Assembly (NCBI GenBank): GCA_046302135.1
Contig: JBKCIQ010000046.1
Coordinates: forward strand, 1-16,266
Length of the DNA stretch: 16,266 nt
Reading direction: 5' to 3'
Source of the DNA: AM-1111 sp046302135
Lineage (GTDB): Bacteria; Bacteroidota; Bacteroidia; B-17B0; Aurantibacillaceae
Positions 7,188 to 14,646 of this stretch are shown one piece after another. Position 1 is the first letter of the stretch; each line of letters opens with the position of its first letter. The notes under the pieces were generated by a model, which was given only the letters and a program-made list of their open reading frames with translations, searched no databases and was not told where the DNA came from. A program made the position numbers and the translations under genes.

Positions 7188-8303
7188 ATGCAGGCATACC
7201 TCATCCGTTCTTCTGAATATCCCGTAGAGAAATTTTGGGATGTAGTTAATTTACTAAATAGTTTTCCGGGCCCTATTCAGTTTAGGACGGTAGAGGATCC
7301 TGTTTTTGTTAAAGACGAAGACATAAAGACAGTTCCATTTAAAAAAGATGATTTCGAGACACAGGTTGCTTGTGAGAGTTTTGTTTTCTCTGCCTCATTG
7401 ATTGAAGAGATTCAATATCTTTCTTGGGAAAGAATTTTTGAAAAATGTAGTTGGTTCCGATTGAAATATAGATTGCAGGAGGATGATTTTTGCATTTTTC
7501 TTACCGAGTTAAGCAACGATAAAAACTGGTTTGCGGCAGCGGACCCTTCCGGTGAAAAGAACTTATTTGTTCAGACACTTTTTTGGGATTATTTTACCGG
7601 TAGTGATCAGCGTTATCCTGTAGCATATCATGTTGTTACTGTTTTACTTAAGATCCTAATTTTTAAAGATTATTCTGATTTGAATCAAAATTGGCATAAA
7701 ATACCTGTTGGTTGTATGATGGATTTTTGTCAGGATAAAAAACAAGTTAGTCTCAAATTAAGAACCGCAGATATTTGTGAGACATGTCAGAACTTGATTA
7801 CCTCTCGTAAAATCGATCAGCTTTTGGTTCAACAGGTCTTTAATGTGATGGAAGGAATCAGGAGTCAAATGTCGTTTAAATCCAGGTTTGTTTTTAATCC
7901 TCTTCCACCCGAACTTCACATTCATGGACAACAGAAAAAGTTTCGTTTTCCTGACCTCGGAAATTTGGAACTGCATTTAAATCCTTTGGAAAAAACAGTT
8001 TATCTTTTCTTCCTTGAGAAAACAGAAGGTATTGAACTTTCCAGAGCTCAGGACTATAAGCAAGATTTTATTAATATCTATAACAGACTTAGCAACTCGG
8101 GAGATAAAGATACAATTGAAAGGAGAATTGAAGATCTCGTTTCTCCGCTTTCAAATTCCTTAAGTGAGAAAATTTCAAGAATTAGAAGGAAATTTGTTGA
8201 TGCCTTAGGTATGAAAATCTCAGAGAATTATATTATCTCTGGGGAGAATGCAGGTAGAAAAAAAATAAAACTTGACCGTTCAAGAGTTATTTATCATTAC
8301 TAA
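7188..8303 (+). CDS. Unrecognised 371-aa protein with Cys cluster and possible DNA-binding C-terminus
   Basis: I cannot assign a function. There is no signal peptide or membrane segment. Residues about 60-165 look like a compact alpha/beta domain (LTELSNDKNWFAAADPSGEKN and a YPVAYHVVTVLLKIL helix). Residues 176-200 hold GCMMDFC (Cys176, Cys181), then LKLRTADICETC (Cys197, Cys200), a likely metal site. The spacing C-x-M-x18-C-x2-C resembles the second half of the archaemetzincin signature, but no HExxH is present, so a degenerate metzincin-like fold is a tentative idea. Residues about 262-365 are a separate helical domain, including LNPLEKTVYLFFLEK and NSLSEKISRIRRKF, which looks like a winged-helix-type region met at the C-terminus of other Bacteroidota proteins of unknown function. 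It is cotranscribed with the vWA gene and its TAA overlaps the convergent hydrolase stop. Confidence 0.6.
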   Translation: MQAYLIRSSEYPVEKFWDVVNLLNSFPGPIQFRTVEDPVFVKDEDIKTVPFKKDDFETQVACESFVFSASLIEEIQYLSWERIFEKCSWFRLKYRLQEDDFCIFLTELSNDKNWFAAADPSGEKNLFVQTLFWDYFTGSDQRYPVAYHVVTVLLKILIFKDYSDLNQNWHKIPVGCMMDFCQDKKQVSLKLRTADICETCQNLITSRKIDQLLVQQVFNVMEGIRSQMSFKSRFVFNPLPPELHIHGQQKKFRFPDLGNLELHLNPLEKTVYLFFLEKTEGIELSRAQDYKQDFINIYNRLSNSGDKDTIERRIEDLVSPLSNSLSEKISRIRRKFVDALGMKISENYIISGENAGRKKIKLDRSRVIYHY

Positions 8304-9637
8304 TAGAAAATGATTTTCGTAGAGGAGTATTCTCCATTTTCATTTTGAATGATCAGATTGTAAACTCCCTCAGATAAGGTATTTTTTTCTATTTCTAAAT
8401 CGCCATTTACCAAATCAAAACTCCGCACATCTCTGCCTGTTAGATCAGTAATTTTTATATGGTATGCTGTGCTTTTGTCAATTAAACGAACAGTAATTTT
8501 ATTGTCTGATGGATTAGGAAATATTTCCTGAATAAAATTGTTTTTTAGTTCCACTATTCCAACTCCATTACAAAAATTTGTTGTACTGTGTGTAGTACAA
8601 TTGGTATACGAATAAAGTGTTGCGGTTTGAGCAGGTGCATTTGCAGGTTGAAGTATAGGGTCAGTACAACCTAGTTGCTTGATTAGAAAGTCTCTGATGA
8701 AATTTTCTGTTGTATCCATATATGCTAATTGAGTTGCACCAGTTCCTGCATACGGAACATGCCCCGCACCATGATAGGTGTAGAAATTAGATTGAACACT
8801 ATTTGCTTGTTCCCATTCATAAAGCATGCGACTTCCATCTAGGTATAGCAAAGGTGTTCCAGGATTGGCTACACCTCTATTGTATTTTACTGTTCCATCG
8901 TTGGTTCCGTGCATTGAGCATAGAGGTACCCAACTTGAACTTGATGGTTTACCCCACCAGTATTTTGCCAGTGCTCCGCATAAATTAATTACGCCATGAA
9001 CCTTTGTGGAATAGCATGGATTTCCGCTGTTCCCTTCCGAACCTCCCAATGAATTGAAAGTTGATTGTCCTATATAAGGAATGACCTCACAAGAACTATC
9101 CATGTACGCATAATGCAATGAAGTAATTGCACCGGCAGAACTTCCACCAATGAATATGTGATTAGTGTCAATTCTGTATGTGTTTACCCCTGTTTTTCTG
9201 TCTTTATAAAAAAATCTCACAGCTGCTTTTAAATCCTGTACTGCACGCAAAACTGCTTTCACTGCATTTGCTGAATCTATTGGGAAAAATCCTAATCTGT
9301 AATTAATTGATGCGCATGCAAAACCTTTTTTTGCAAATCTCTGGGATAATGAGGCCATATCTATATCAGCAGAGGTTCCTGTTAAGAAACTCCCACCATG
9401 AGTCCAAATTATCAATGGCCTTGCCGATGCGGTATCCCCAGTTGGCTCATAAAAATCTAAAGTTAAATTTTGATTAGAGCCAGTCCATGTGGCGTTTTGC
9501 CCGTACTGTATTGCATTAGTTTGAGTGTAATTTGTAAATACATTAGATGCGTATCTGCCTCCAAAACATGAGGATTGACCAAATGCAATTGAAAAAAGCA
9601 TTGGAAAAATGAAAAGTGTCAGAGTAATTTTTTTCAT
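8300..9637 (-). CDS. Secreted alpha/beta hydrolase (carboxylesterase-like) with T9SS sorting domain
   Basis: This is a 445-residue exported hydrolase. The signal peptide spans residues 1-20 (ending SIAFG, then Gln). The catalytic domain runs from about 40 to 325: oxyanion-hole HGG at 80-82, nucleophile elbow GGSSAG with Ser167, Asp247 in HGTNDGTV, and His293 in GAGHVPY. These give the complete Ser-Asp-His triad of the carboxylesterase/lipase group. Residues about 370-445 are a type A T9SS C-terminal sorting domain (IFPNPSDNKITVRL to GVYNLIIQNENGEYSSTKIIF), so the enzyme should cross the outer membrane by the type IX system and be attached to the surface or released. Several Cys residues in the mature part may form disulfides. 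The substrate is unknown. It is last in an operon after the SGNH lipoprotein (16-bp gap) and FadL, suggesting ester or lipid degradation outside the cell. Its TAG overlaps the convergent upstream stop by 4 bp. Confidence 0.87.
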   Translation of the reverse strand: MKKITLTLFIFPMLFSIAFGQSSCFGGRYASNVFTNYTQTNAIQYGQNATWTGSNQNLTLDFYEPTGDTASARPLIIWTHGGSFLTGTSADIDMASLSQRFAKKGFACASINYRLGFFPIDSANAVKAVLRAVQDLKAAVRFFYKDRKTGVNTYRIDTNHIFIGGSSAGAITSLHYAYMDSSCEVIPYIGQSTFNSLGGSEGNSGNPCYSTKVHGVINLCGALAKYWWGKPSSSSWVPLCSMHGTNDGTVKYNRGVANPGTPLLYLDGSRMLYEWEQANSVQSNFYTYHGAGHVPYAGTGATQLAYMDTTENFIRDFLIKQLGCTDPILQPANAPAQTATLYSYTNCTTHSTTNFCNGVGIVELKNNFIQEIFPNPSDNKITVRLIDKSTAYHIKITDLTGRDVRSFDLVNGDLEIEKNTLSEGVYNLIIQNENGEYSSTKIIFY

Positions 9638-9653
9638 GGTGTTGATTTTGGGT

Positions 9654-11003
9654 TTATGGGAATGTTATGCCTTTGTATTTTGTTGCGTCTACCATCGGGA
9701 AAGTTGAACCAAATTTAATATTTATTGCTTTTAAAAATTCATTTGCCAATAATGCATTACCTCTGCAATTTAGATGAATTCCATCTAGTGAGAATGCCCC
9801 ACCTGATACGAAAGTACTATTAAGTGCAATTCCATTATATATAATTCCTGATTTAATGTTTTTGAAAAATTGATATGTATCTGCAACCGCAAGGTTATTC
9901 TGTTGAGCAACTGTTAAGATAATTGAATTATATGCTGTTATAGCATTCCTGATGTTTTGTGCTTCTGATTCTGTTATTATAAATCTGTTAGGGATTGGAT
10001 ATACAGATCCAAGCTTATTACATTTAACAGAATCTAGTGGGATGTTGAGTAATATGTGTTCTCCGGGTTTTAATGTTCTAACACCAAAAGTTTGGGTTGT
10101 GTCCTCTATAGTGAAGTAATTTTTCCCTATTTGAAAATTAAAACCCATTGGTCCGTAAATACCATTCATCAACGCCGCATTGGCAGAATCAAGTGTAAGG
10201 CCATCTATTGGTATGGTGTTGAAATAAGGAAAATCAAGAATATCAGGAATAGTCCCTATAACACCATTTGCACCATTATTTTTCAAAGTAGAAATTACAT
10301 TGGTAAGGCTCCCATCAAAACCAATTCCTGCGGGTCCACTAGCAGGTGATATGAAATTTGATGCACCACCTTTTAATGCATAGGCCAAAACATCGTTGGT
10401 GCCTGCAAAAACGGAGAAGAAAGTTGGGATTAAAATAGTAGCATCATCTAACACCGAAGTGATTTGCGGGTCTGATGCCAATCGGTAAAAAAACGGATTG
10501 AAATTTCCTGCTCCTGATGATGCATTTCCGTAGCCTTGTTTGTTAAGTTCTATCATCTTAATATCCGGAACACCCATGTTGTTAAAAGGTCCAATCGTAG
10601 GAAATAAGTTTATACTTAATGCGGCTTGATCACCTGTGGCGGAGTAGGACACAGGCTTCAATGATGATGCGCCAAGGCAATCTGTTGCATATCCTAAAAT
10701 GGATTTAGATTTTCCGCTATTTCCAATGCCTACAGAATTTTGATCCATTAATGGTTGCGTGAAAAAATACTCGCCTGTAAGTGAAAATTGCTGAGCAATA
10801 ATGTTTGGAAATGAGTTTTTTTGTCCTTCAAAATATAGTGCCCCATCCATGTAACCTGCCGCAAAATCATCGCCCAACGCCACAAAAACCGTAGGATTTA
10901 CTTCTCCTTTTTCAACGGTTGGTCTTGAAAGTTCGGGGTTACAAGATTGCATTGATGCAACAAAAATTACAAGGAGAAGTATTTTTAATTGATAAAATTT
11001 CAT
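9654..11003 (-). CDS. SGNH/GDSL-fold lipoprotein, apparently lacking the nucleophile serine
   Basis: This is a 449-residue predicted lipoprotein: hydrophobic residues 7-18, then a MQSC lipobox-like end with Cys21 as the lipid attachment site. The fold is that of the Bacteroidota SGNH hydrolases that travel with FadL. It has VFVALGDDFAAGY, DGALYFEGQ, SFPNIIAQQF, QPLM, the block III GTND (201-204), and SLDGIHLN with the Asp407/His410 pair. In active members block I reads GDS or GNS; here it is G44-D45-D46-F47, so the catalytic Ser position is Asp (codon GAT). The protein may be a pseudo-enzyme that binds lipid or ester ligands, or may use another residue. It starts one base after the fadL stop and is followed 16 bp later by the secreted hydrolase, so the three are one operon. 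The fold call is strong; loss of activity is inferred. Confidence 0.84.
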   Translation of the reverse strand: MKFYQLKILLLVIFVASMQSCNPELSRPTVEKGEVNPTVFVALGDDFAAGYMDGALYFEGQKNSFPNIIAQQFSLTGEYFFTQPLMDQNSVGIGNSGKSKSILGYATDCLGASSLKPVSYSATGDQAALSINLFPTIGPFNNMGVPDIKMIELNKQGYGNASSGAGNFNPFFYRLASDPQITSVLDDATILIPTFFSVFAGTNDVLAYALKGGASNFISPASGPAGIGFDGSLTNVISTLKNNGANGVIGTIPDILDFPYFNTIPIDGLTLDSANAALMNGIYGPMGFNFQIGKNYFTIEDTTQTFGVRTLKPGEHILLNIPLDSVKCNKLGSVYPIPNRFIITESEAQNIRNAITAYNSIILTVAQQNNLAVADTYQFFKNIKSGIIYNGIALNSTFVSGGAFSLDGIHLNCRGNALLANEFLKAINIKFGSTFPMVDATKYKGITFP

Positions 11004-11004
11004 T

Positions 11005-12231
11005 TTAAAATGAATATTGTATTCCTATTCCGGGAATATATACAAAAGTCTTGTAAGTCCCTTCAAGGTTGGTTTCTAAATTTTTGTCGCTTCTCTGCAA
11101 TTGCTGAAATGTAAGAGAAAAATCTGCTTGAAGATTCTTCGTGATGGTTTTACTGATTCCTCCCGCAATATTTAATCTGCTTGCATCAGGTGTTTCAGGA
11201 GTAACGTATCCGGATGGCACTGGAGTTATAACATAACTCACGCCAAGTCTAAATACTGTTTTTTCATCAGGTAAATATTGGCCTCCAAGTCTGAATGCGA
11301 AGGTGTTTTTATAATTTCGTTCCGATCGAGTATCTTTCAAAGAAGATGTATTTTTTTCATAGTCAAATTCAAGTGCCTTGTATGCGCTCCAACCAACGTA
11401 GTTGATGTCTAAAGCAACCGCATATTTATTACTCGCTTTGTATGCAAATCCTAAAGTGCTTACAGACGGAAGTGGTAAAGATGAAGTAAAAGAACCATTT
11501 GGAAAGTTAACTTCCAATGAGGATGGAACATTGAATTCAGCAGTTCCATTTTTTACTTTCATTTTTACTCCGGAACGATAGGAAAGGGCAATCTGAAATT
11601 CTGAACTTAATTTATAAGAAAGACCAAGGTTGTATCCTAAACCATTTGCATTTCCATTTAGTTTTGCGCTCGCGTAGTTTCCTTCAGCATTTAATACCGG
11701 AATATCTTTTTGCAAAGTAACTGCACCATCGGCATAAACTAATCCTCCTCCAAAACTTAATTTTTCATTAACTCTGTATGAAACAGTTGGTTGAATAAAA
11801 ACCGAAAACAGTTTTATTGAAGTTAATGCAAATCTACCGGTCCATCCGTCTTCCCATTTAATTCCGCTACCGAAGGGTGTATAGACTGCTAATCCGTATT
11901 TGAATTTGTTACTAGTGTCTTTTGGCGATAGTAATGCGTACAAAAAGAACGGCGTTCCTACGGGAGAGTTAGTTCTGAAAGTGTCATTTGTGTTGGCATC
12001 GAGAAAGACACTTTTTCCAAATGTTGTGCTGACCCCCGCTAAAACTTTGTTCTTATTGATGAATGAAGCCCCTGAAGGGTTATAAAAAAGTGTTGCGGCG
12101 TCTTGTGGTAAAGCACTTCCGGCACTGCCCATTGCTTGTTGCTTTTGTCCTTGTAGATTGACTTGAAAACCCTGTTGAAATAACAGAGTGGGTAAAATAA
12201 CAAAAAATAAATTACAGAAAAAACGTTTCAA
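11005..12231 (-). CDS. FadL/OmpP1/TodX-family outer-membrane transporter
   Basis: This is a 408-residue beta-barrel of the long-chain fatty acid and hydrophobic-compound channel family. After a signal peptide (about residues 1-20) it begins GFQVNLQGQKQQAMGSAGSA, the usual Bacteroidota FadL start. The family's N-terminal NPxGxS box follows as FYNPSGASF (49-57). Later strands include YGLAVYTPFGSGIKWEDGW and GRFALTSIKLFSVFIQPTVSY, then LSFGGGLVYADGAV, and the protein ends in IPGIGIQYSF with the terminal aromatic typical of barrels. It should move hydrophobic substrates across the outer membrane. The start codon is TTG at 12231-12229: an in-frame TAA lies four codons upstream and no ATG gives a complete signal peptide. 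It heads the operon with the SGNH lipoprotein and the secreted hydrolase, which fits release and uptake of fatty-acid-like products. Confidence 0.9.
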   Translation of the reverse strand: MKRFFCNLFFVILPTLLFQQGFQVNLQGQKQQAMGSAGSALPQDAATLFYNPSGASFINKNKVLAGVSTTFGKSVFLDANTNDTFRTNSPVGTPFFLYALLSPKDTSNKFKYGLAVYTPFGSGIKWEDGWTGRFALTSIKLFSVFIQPTVSYRVNEKLSFGGGLVYADGAVTLQKDIPVLNAEGNYASAKLNGNANGLGYNLGLSYKLSSEFQIALSYRSGVKMKVKNGTAEFNVPSSLEVNFPNGSFTSSLPLPSVSTLGFAYKASNKYAVALDINYVGWSAYKALEFDYEKNTSSLKDTRSERNYKNTFAFRLGGQYLPDEKTVFRLGVSYVITPVPSGYVTPETPDASRLNIAGGISKTITKNLQADFSLTFQQLQRSDKNLETNLEGTYKTFVYIPGIGIQYSF

Positions 12232-12253
12232 GATCGTGGGTTAATTGGTAAAC

Positions 12254-12261
12254 CAAATATA
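12254..12261 (-). promoter_or_regulatory. Candidate -7 element for the fadL operon
   Basis: TATATTTG on the minus strand fully matches TAnnTTTG and would give a leader of about 15-20 nt before the TTG start at 12231. No -33 element is visible at the right distance. The gap 12232-12336 also contains the end of the glyA transcript; I see no convincing terminator hairpin there. Confidence 0.35.
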
Positions 12262-12336
12262 GGATTTATCAATGAAATTGGAAAAGTTTCAGAAGAAAAT
12301 GTAGAAATGCGCCTAAATCTATAAATTTTTTTCTGA

Positions 12337-13608
12337 TTACCTAAACAAAGGAAATTTCGACATCATGGCATTAACTTTTTTCTTGATTTTGGCAAGTTCC
12401 TTTTCATTGTTTTTATTTTTTATAGTGGCATCAATTAATTCAACCACCCTTATACAATCTTTTTCTTTTAGACCTCTAGTTGTTATCGCAGGTGTTCCTA
12501 TTCTTATTCCTGAGGTGACAAAAGGAGATTTATCATCGAAAGGTACCATGTTCTTGTTAACGGTGATATTAGCAATTCCTAAAACCTTTTCTGCTTCCTT
12601 TCCTGTAATGTCTTTATTTCTTAGATCAATTAACATACAATGGTTATCGGTTCCACCCGAGATAATTTTGTACCCTTTTTTTACCATTGCATCTGCCATC
12701 ACTTTTGCGTTTTTAACTACCTGAACACAATAGTGCATGTAATCATCGCTCAAGGCCTCAGCGTATGAAACTGCCTTTGCTGCAATAACGTGTTCAAGCG
12801 GTCCGCCTTGTGTACCCGGAAAAACTGCGGCATCTAAAATAGCGCTCATCATTTTTGTTTCACCTTTAGGTGTTTTTTCTCCCCATGGATTTTCAAAATC
12901 TTTACCCATCATAATCATTCCTCCGCGTGGCCCGCGCAATGTTTTATGGGTAGTCGTGGTAATAATGTGGCAATGAGGTAAAGGGTCGTTTAAAATTCCT
13001 TTTGCTATCAGTCCGCTTGGGTGAGATATGTCTGCAAGGAGCAATGCATTTATTCGATCTGCAATTTTTCTCAACCTTTCATAGTCCCAGTCTCTGGAAT
13101 AGGCCGATGCACCACAGATAATCAGTTTTGGTTTTTCTTTTAATGCTGTTTCTTCAACTTTATCGTAGTCAATTTTTCCGGTTTCTGCCTCAACTCCGTA
13201 AAATGTTGCGCGATAGAGTTTGCCTGAAAAGTTTACCGGAGATCCGTGAGTAAGATGTCCACCATGTGATAAATTAAAACCAAGAATTGTATCTCCAGGT
13301 TTTAGACATGCAAGCATTACTGCCGCATTGGCCTGAGCACCGGAGTGGGGTTGTACATTCACCCAATCTGCACCAAATAATTCTTTTGCCCTGTCAATTG
13401 CAAGTTGTTCTACTTTATCAACAACCTCACAGCCGCCATAATATCTTTTAAATGGCAGTCCTTCGGCATATTTATTGGTTAGCACACTGCCCATCGCCTT
13501 CATTACCTGATCACTTACGTAATTTTCTGAAGCAATAAGTTCAATACCCTCCGTTTGTCTTTTTTTTTCAGATTGAATTAATCTGAATATTTCGTTATCT
13601 TTTTTCAT
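12337..13608 (-). CDS. glyA: Serine hydroxymethyltransferase
   Basis: GlyA interconverts serine plus THF and glycine plus 5,10-methylene-THF, feeding one-carbon metabolism; a PLP enzyme of the cytosol. The product of 423 residues has LIASENYVS, NKYAEGLPFKRYYGG, CEVVDKVEQLAIDRA, VQPHSGAQANAAV, LSHGGHLTHG, ADISHPSGLI, TTTTHKTLRGPRGG with the PLP-binding Lys after the His, and FPGTQGGPLEHVIAAK. The Bacteroidota hallmark YYGGCEVVD replaces the proteobacterial YYGGC.hVD form. The frame opens at 13626, but the second Met (13608) gives MKKDNEIFRLIQSEKKRQ, which aligns with relatives, so I chose it. Even so the gene overlaps the exosortase-associated membrane gene by 14 bp and has no promoter-like sequence directly ahead, so it is probably translated from the exosortase operon mRNA. 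Confidence 0.97.
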   Translation of the reverse strand: MKKDNEIFRLIQSEKKRQTEGIELIASENYVSDQVMKAMGSVLTNKYAEGLPFKRYYGGCEVVDKVEQLAIDRAKELFGADWVNVQPHSGAQANAAVMLACLKPGDTILGFNLSHGGHLTHGSPVNFSGKLYRATFYGVEAETGKIDYDKVEETALKEKPKLIICGASAYSRDWDYERLRKIADRINALLLADISHPSGLIAKGILNDPLPHCHIITTTTHKTLRGPRGGMIMMGKDFENPWGEKTPKGETKMMSAILDAAVFPGTQGGPLEHVIAAKAVSYAEALSDDYMHYCVQVVKNAKVMADAMVKKGYKIISGGTDNHCMLIDLRNKDITGKEAEKVLGIANITVNKNMVPFDDKSPFVTSGIRIGTPAITTRGLKEKDCIRVVELIDATIKNKNNEKELAKIKKKVNAMMSKFPLFR

Positions 13609-14089
13609 GGATATGTTTTTTATCAAGAATTTCTTTGAATATAAGTATTGGGAACAGAATCATTATGAGCACAGGAGATTCTATGATTTCAAGAATTTTT
13701 CTAGCTGAAAAAAAGGCTGTATTGTAATTTGTGAAAATTATCAAAGTCAGGAATGCTAAACACGATACTAAAGTAACAATTAGATAAGAAAAAAATACAA
13801 TTTTTACATATTTATTTTCCTTAAAATAAAGAAAAACAATTAATAATGAAACTATCAGATACCCTAAAATACTAAAAAAAGTAAGAGTGTATTTTAGATA
13901 ATATAGCTGTGAATAGCTGAAATTATCAAGAAACGATAAGGCTGTTGGTAATTTAAATTCGTATTTATGATAATATATCGACTCCATTTTGTAGTTTATA
14001 TTTACAAATGCAAAATCTCTGAAGTACCCAATAACTGCTAGTGTTGCGGCTAGTAGGATTATTATTGCATATTTTATCTTTTGCGTCAC
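13595..14089 (-). CDS. Small exosortase-associated integral membrane protein
   Basis: This is a 164-residue hydrophobic protein with about four membrane helices (roughly 5-21, 68-89, 95-120, 137-152) and a basic C-terminus (KEILDKKHIHEKR). A conserved-looking YFRDFAFVNIN follows helix 1, and LYYLKYTLTF precedes helix 2. Position and topology match the accessory membrane protein that accompanies exosortases in Bacteroidota (the XrtX- or XrtF-associated class); I recognise it by context and general pattern, not by a catalytic motif. It probably supports or anchors the exosortase in the inner membrane. The start is GTG at 14089-14087, overlapping the exosortase stop in a 4-bp GTGA, which implies translational coupling. 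Its own 3' end runs 14 bp into glyA. The membrane topology is clear; the family call is moderately sure. Confidence 0.62.
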   Translation of the reverse strand: MTQKIKYAIIILLAATLAVIGYFRDFAFVNINYKMESIYYHKYEFKLPTALSFLDNFSYSQLYYLKYTLTFFSILGYLIVSLLIVFLYFKENKYVKIVFFSYLIVTLVSCLAFLTLIIFTNYNTAFFSARKILEIIESPVLIMILFPILIFKEILDKKHIHEKR

Positions 14090-14643
14090 TTAGCAAAAGA
14101 AAACTTTTTAACCCACCAAACCCATAGAAGAAATATAACTGAATAAACTAAAATTGTAAATGTATAAGTGTGATTAAAATTCAATAAGTTATAGTTGTAG
14201 TAAGCAATAATAGCTAATGAACAAACTCGAATAATATTTGCAATATGAATTACAAAAAGCCCAAGTGGGATAAACCAAATTTTATTTTTTATTTTACCGG
14301 GAAATGAAATTATAAAGATGGAGAAAAGAGCAAAAAGCGTTATGGCATTACAGCCTGTTCCTACCCAAACACCGGGAGTACTATCTCCTCCTACAATTCC
14401 GATTAGCTGAAATGCTCTGTCTTCTGTTTCAATGAATGTATTGAAATTTAAAACCTTCAAAATAAATTCAGAACATTTGATTATGTGGGTAATGAAATTT
14501 TCATCAAGCGTGGTTTTCGGTTCTAAGAAAACATAATAAAAAATAAACCAGGATGAATATAAAATAATTGCCTTGGTAAAGAATGTAAGGAGAAAATTTT
14601 GTTTAAAAGGTGAAATAGATTTTTCTGAATTTTCTTGTTTCAC
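14086..14643 (-). CDS. Exosortase (XrtX/XrtF-like)
   Basis: Exosortases are multi-pass inner-membrane proteins that recognise a C-terminal sorting signal (PEP-CTERM-like) and cleave or transfer the substrate. This 185-residue copy is short but has the three diagnostic residues in order: Cys98 in GTGCNAITLF, Arg139 in HIANIIRVCSL, and His158 in FNHTYTF. Each lies at the expected edge of a membrane helix. Helices lie at about 20-40, 99-116, 123-146 and 160-178. The short form and the Bacteroidota setting point to the XrtX or XrtF subgroup; the subgroup is not certain. The start is GTG at 14643, three bases after the stop of the PID-CTERM gene, its likely substrate. No ATG is available near the start. 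The stop overlaps the next GTG start. The gene order substrate-exosortase-partner forms a self-contained sorting module. Confidence 0.86.
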   Translation of the reverse strand: MKQENSEKSISPFKQNFLLTFFTKAIILYSSWFIFYYVFLEPKTTLDENFITHIIKCSEFILKVLNFNTFIETEDRAFQLIGIVGGDSTPGVWVGTGCNAITLFALFSIFIISFPGKIKNKIWFIPLGLFVIHIANIIRVCSLAIIAYYNYNLLNFNHTYTFTILVYSVIFLLWVWWVKKFSFAK

Positions 14644-14646
14644 GGT

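Noticed and set aside
12262..12336. Intrinsic terminator for glyA
   Set aside because: I looked for a hairpin with a T-run downstream of the stop and found none of convincing length.
12365..12724. 119-codon plus-strand reading frame opposite glyA
   Set aside because: It is fully antisense to a well-supported essential gene, has no recognisable protein family and no promoter; the same applies to other antisense frames in the window.
155..13608. metF and glyA as one folate locus
   Set aside because: They lie over 11 kb apart on opposite strands with unrelated genes between; the shared pathway is probably coincidence.
13609..13626. Longer glyA start at 13626 (six extra residues)
   Set aside because: The second Met aligns with relatives' starts and gives a smaller overlap with the upstream gene.
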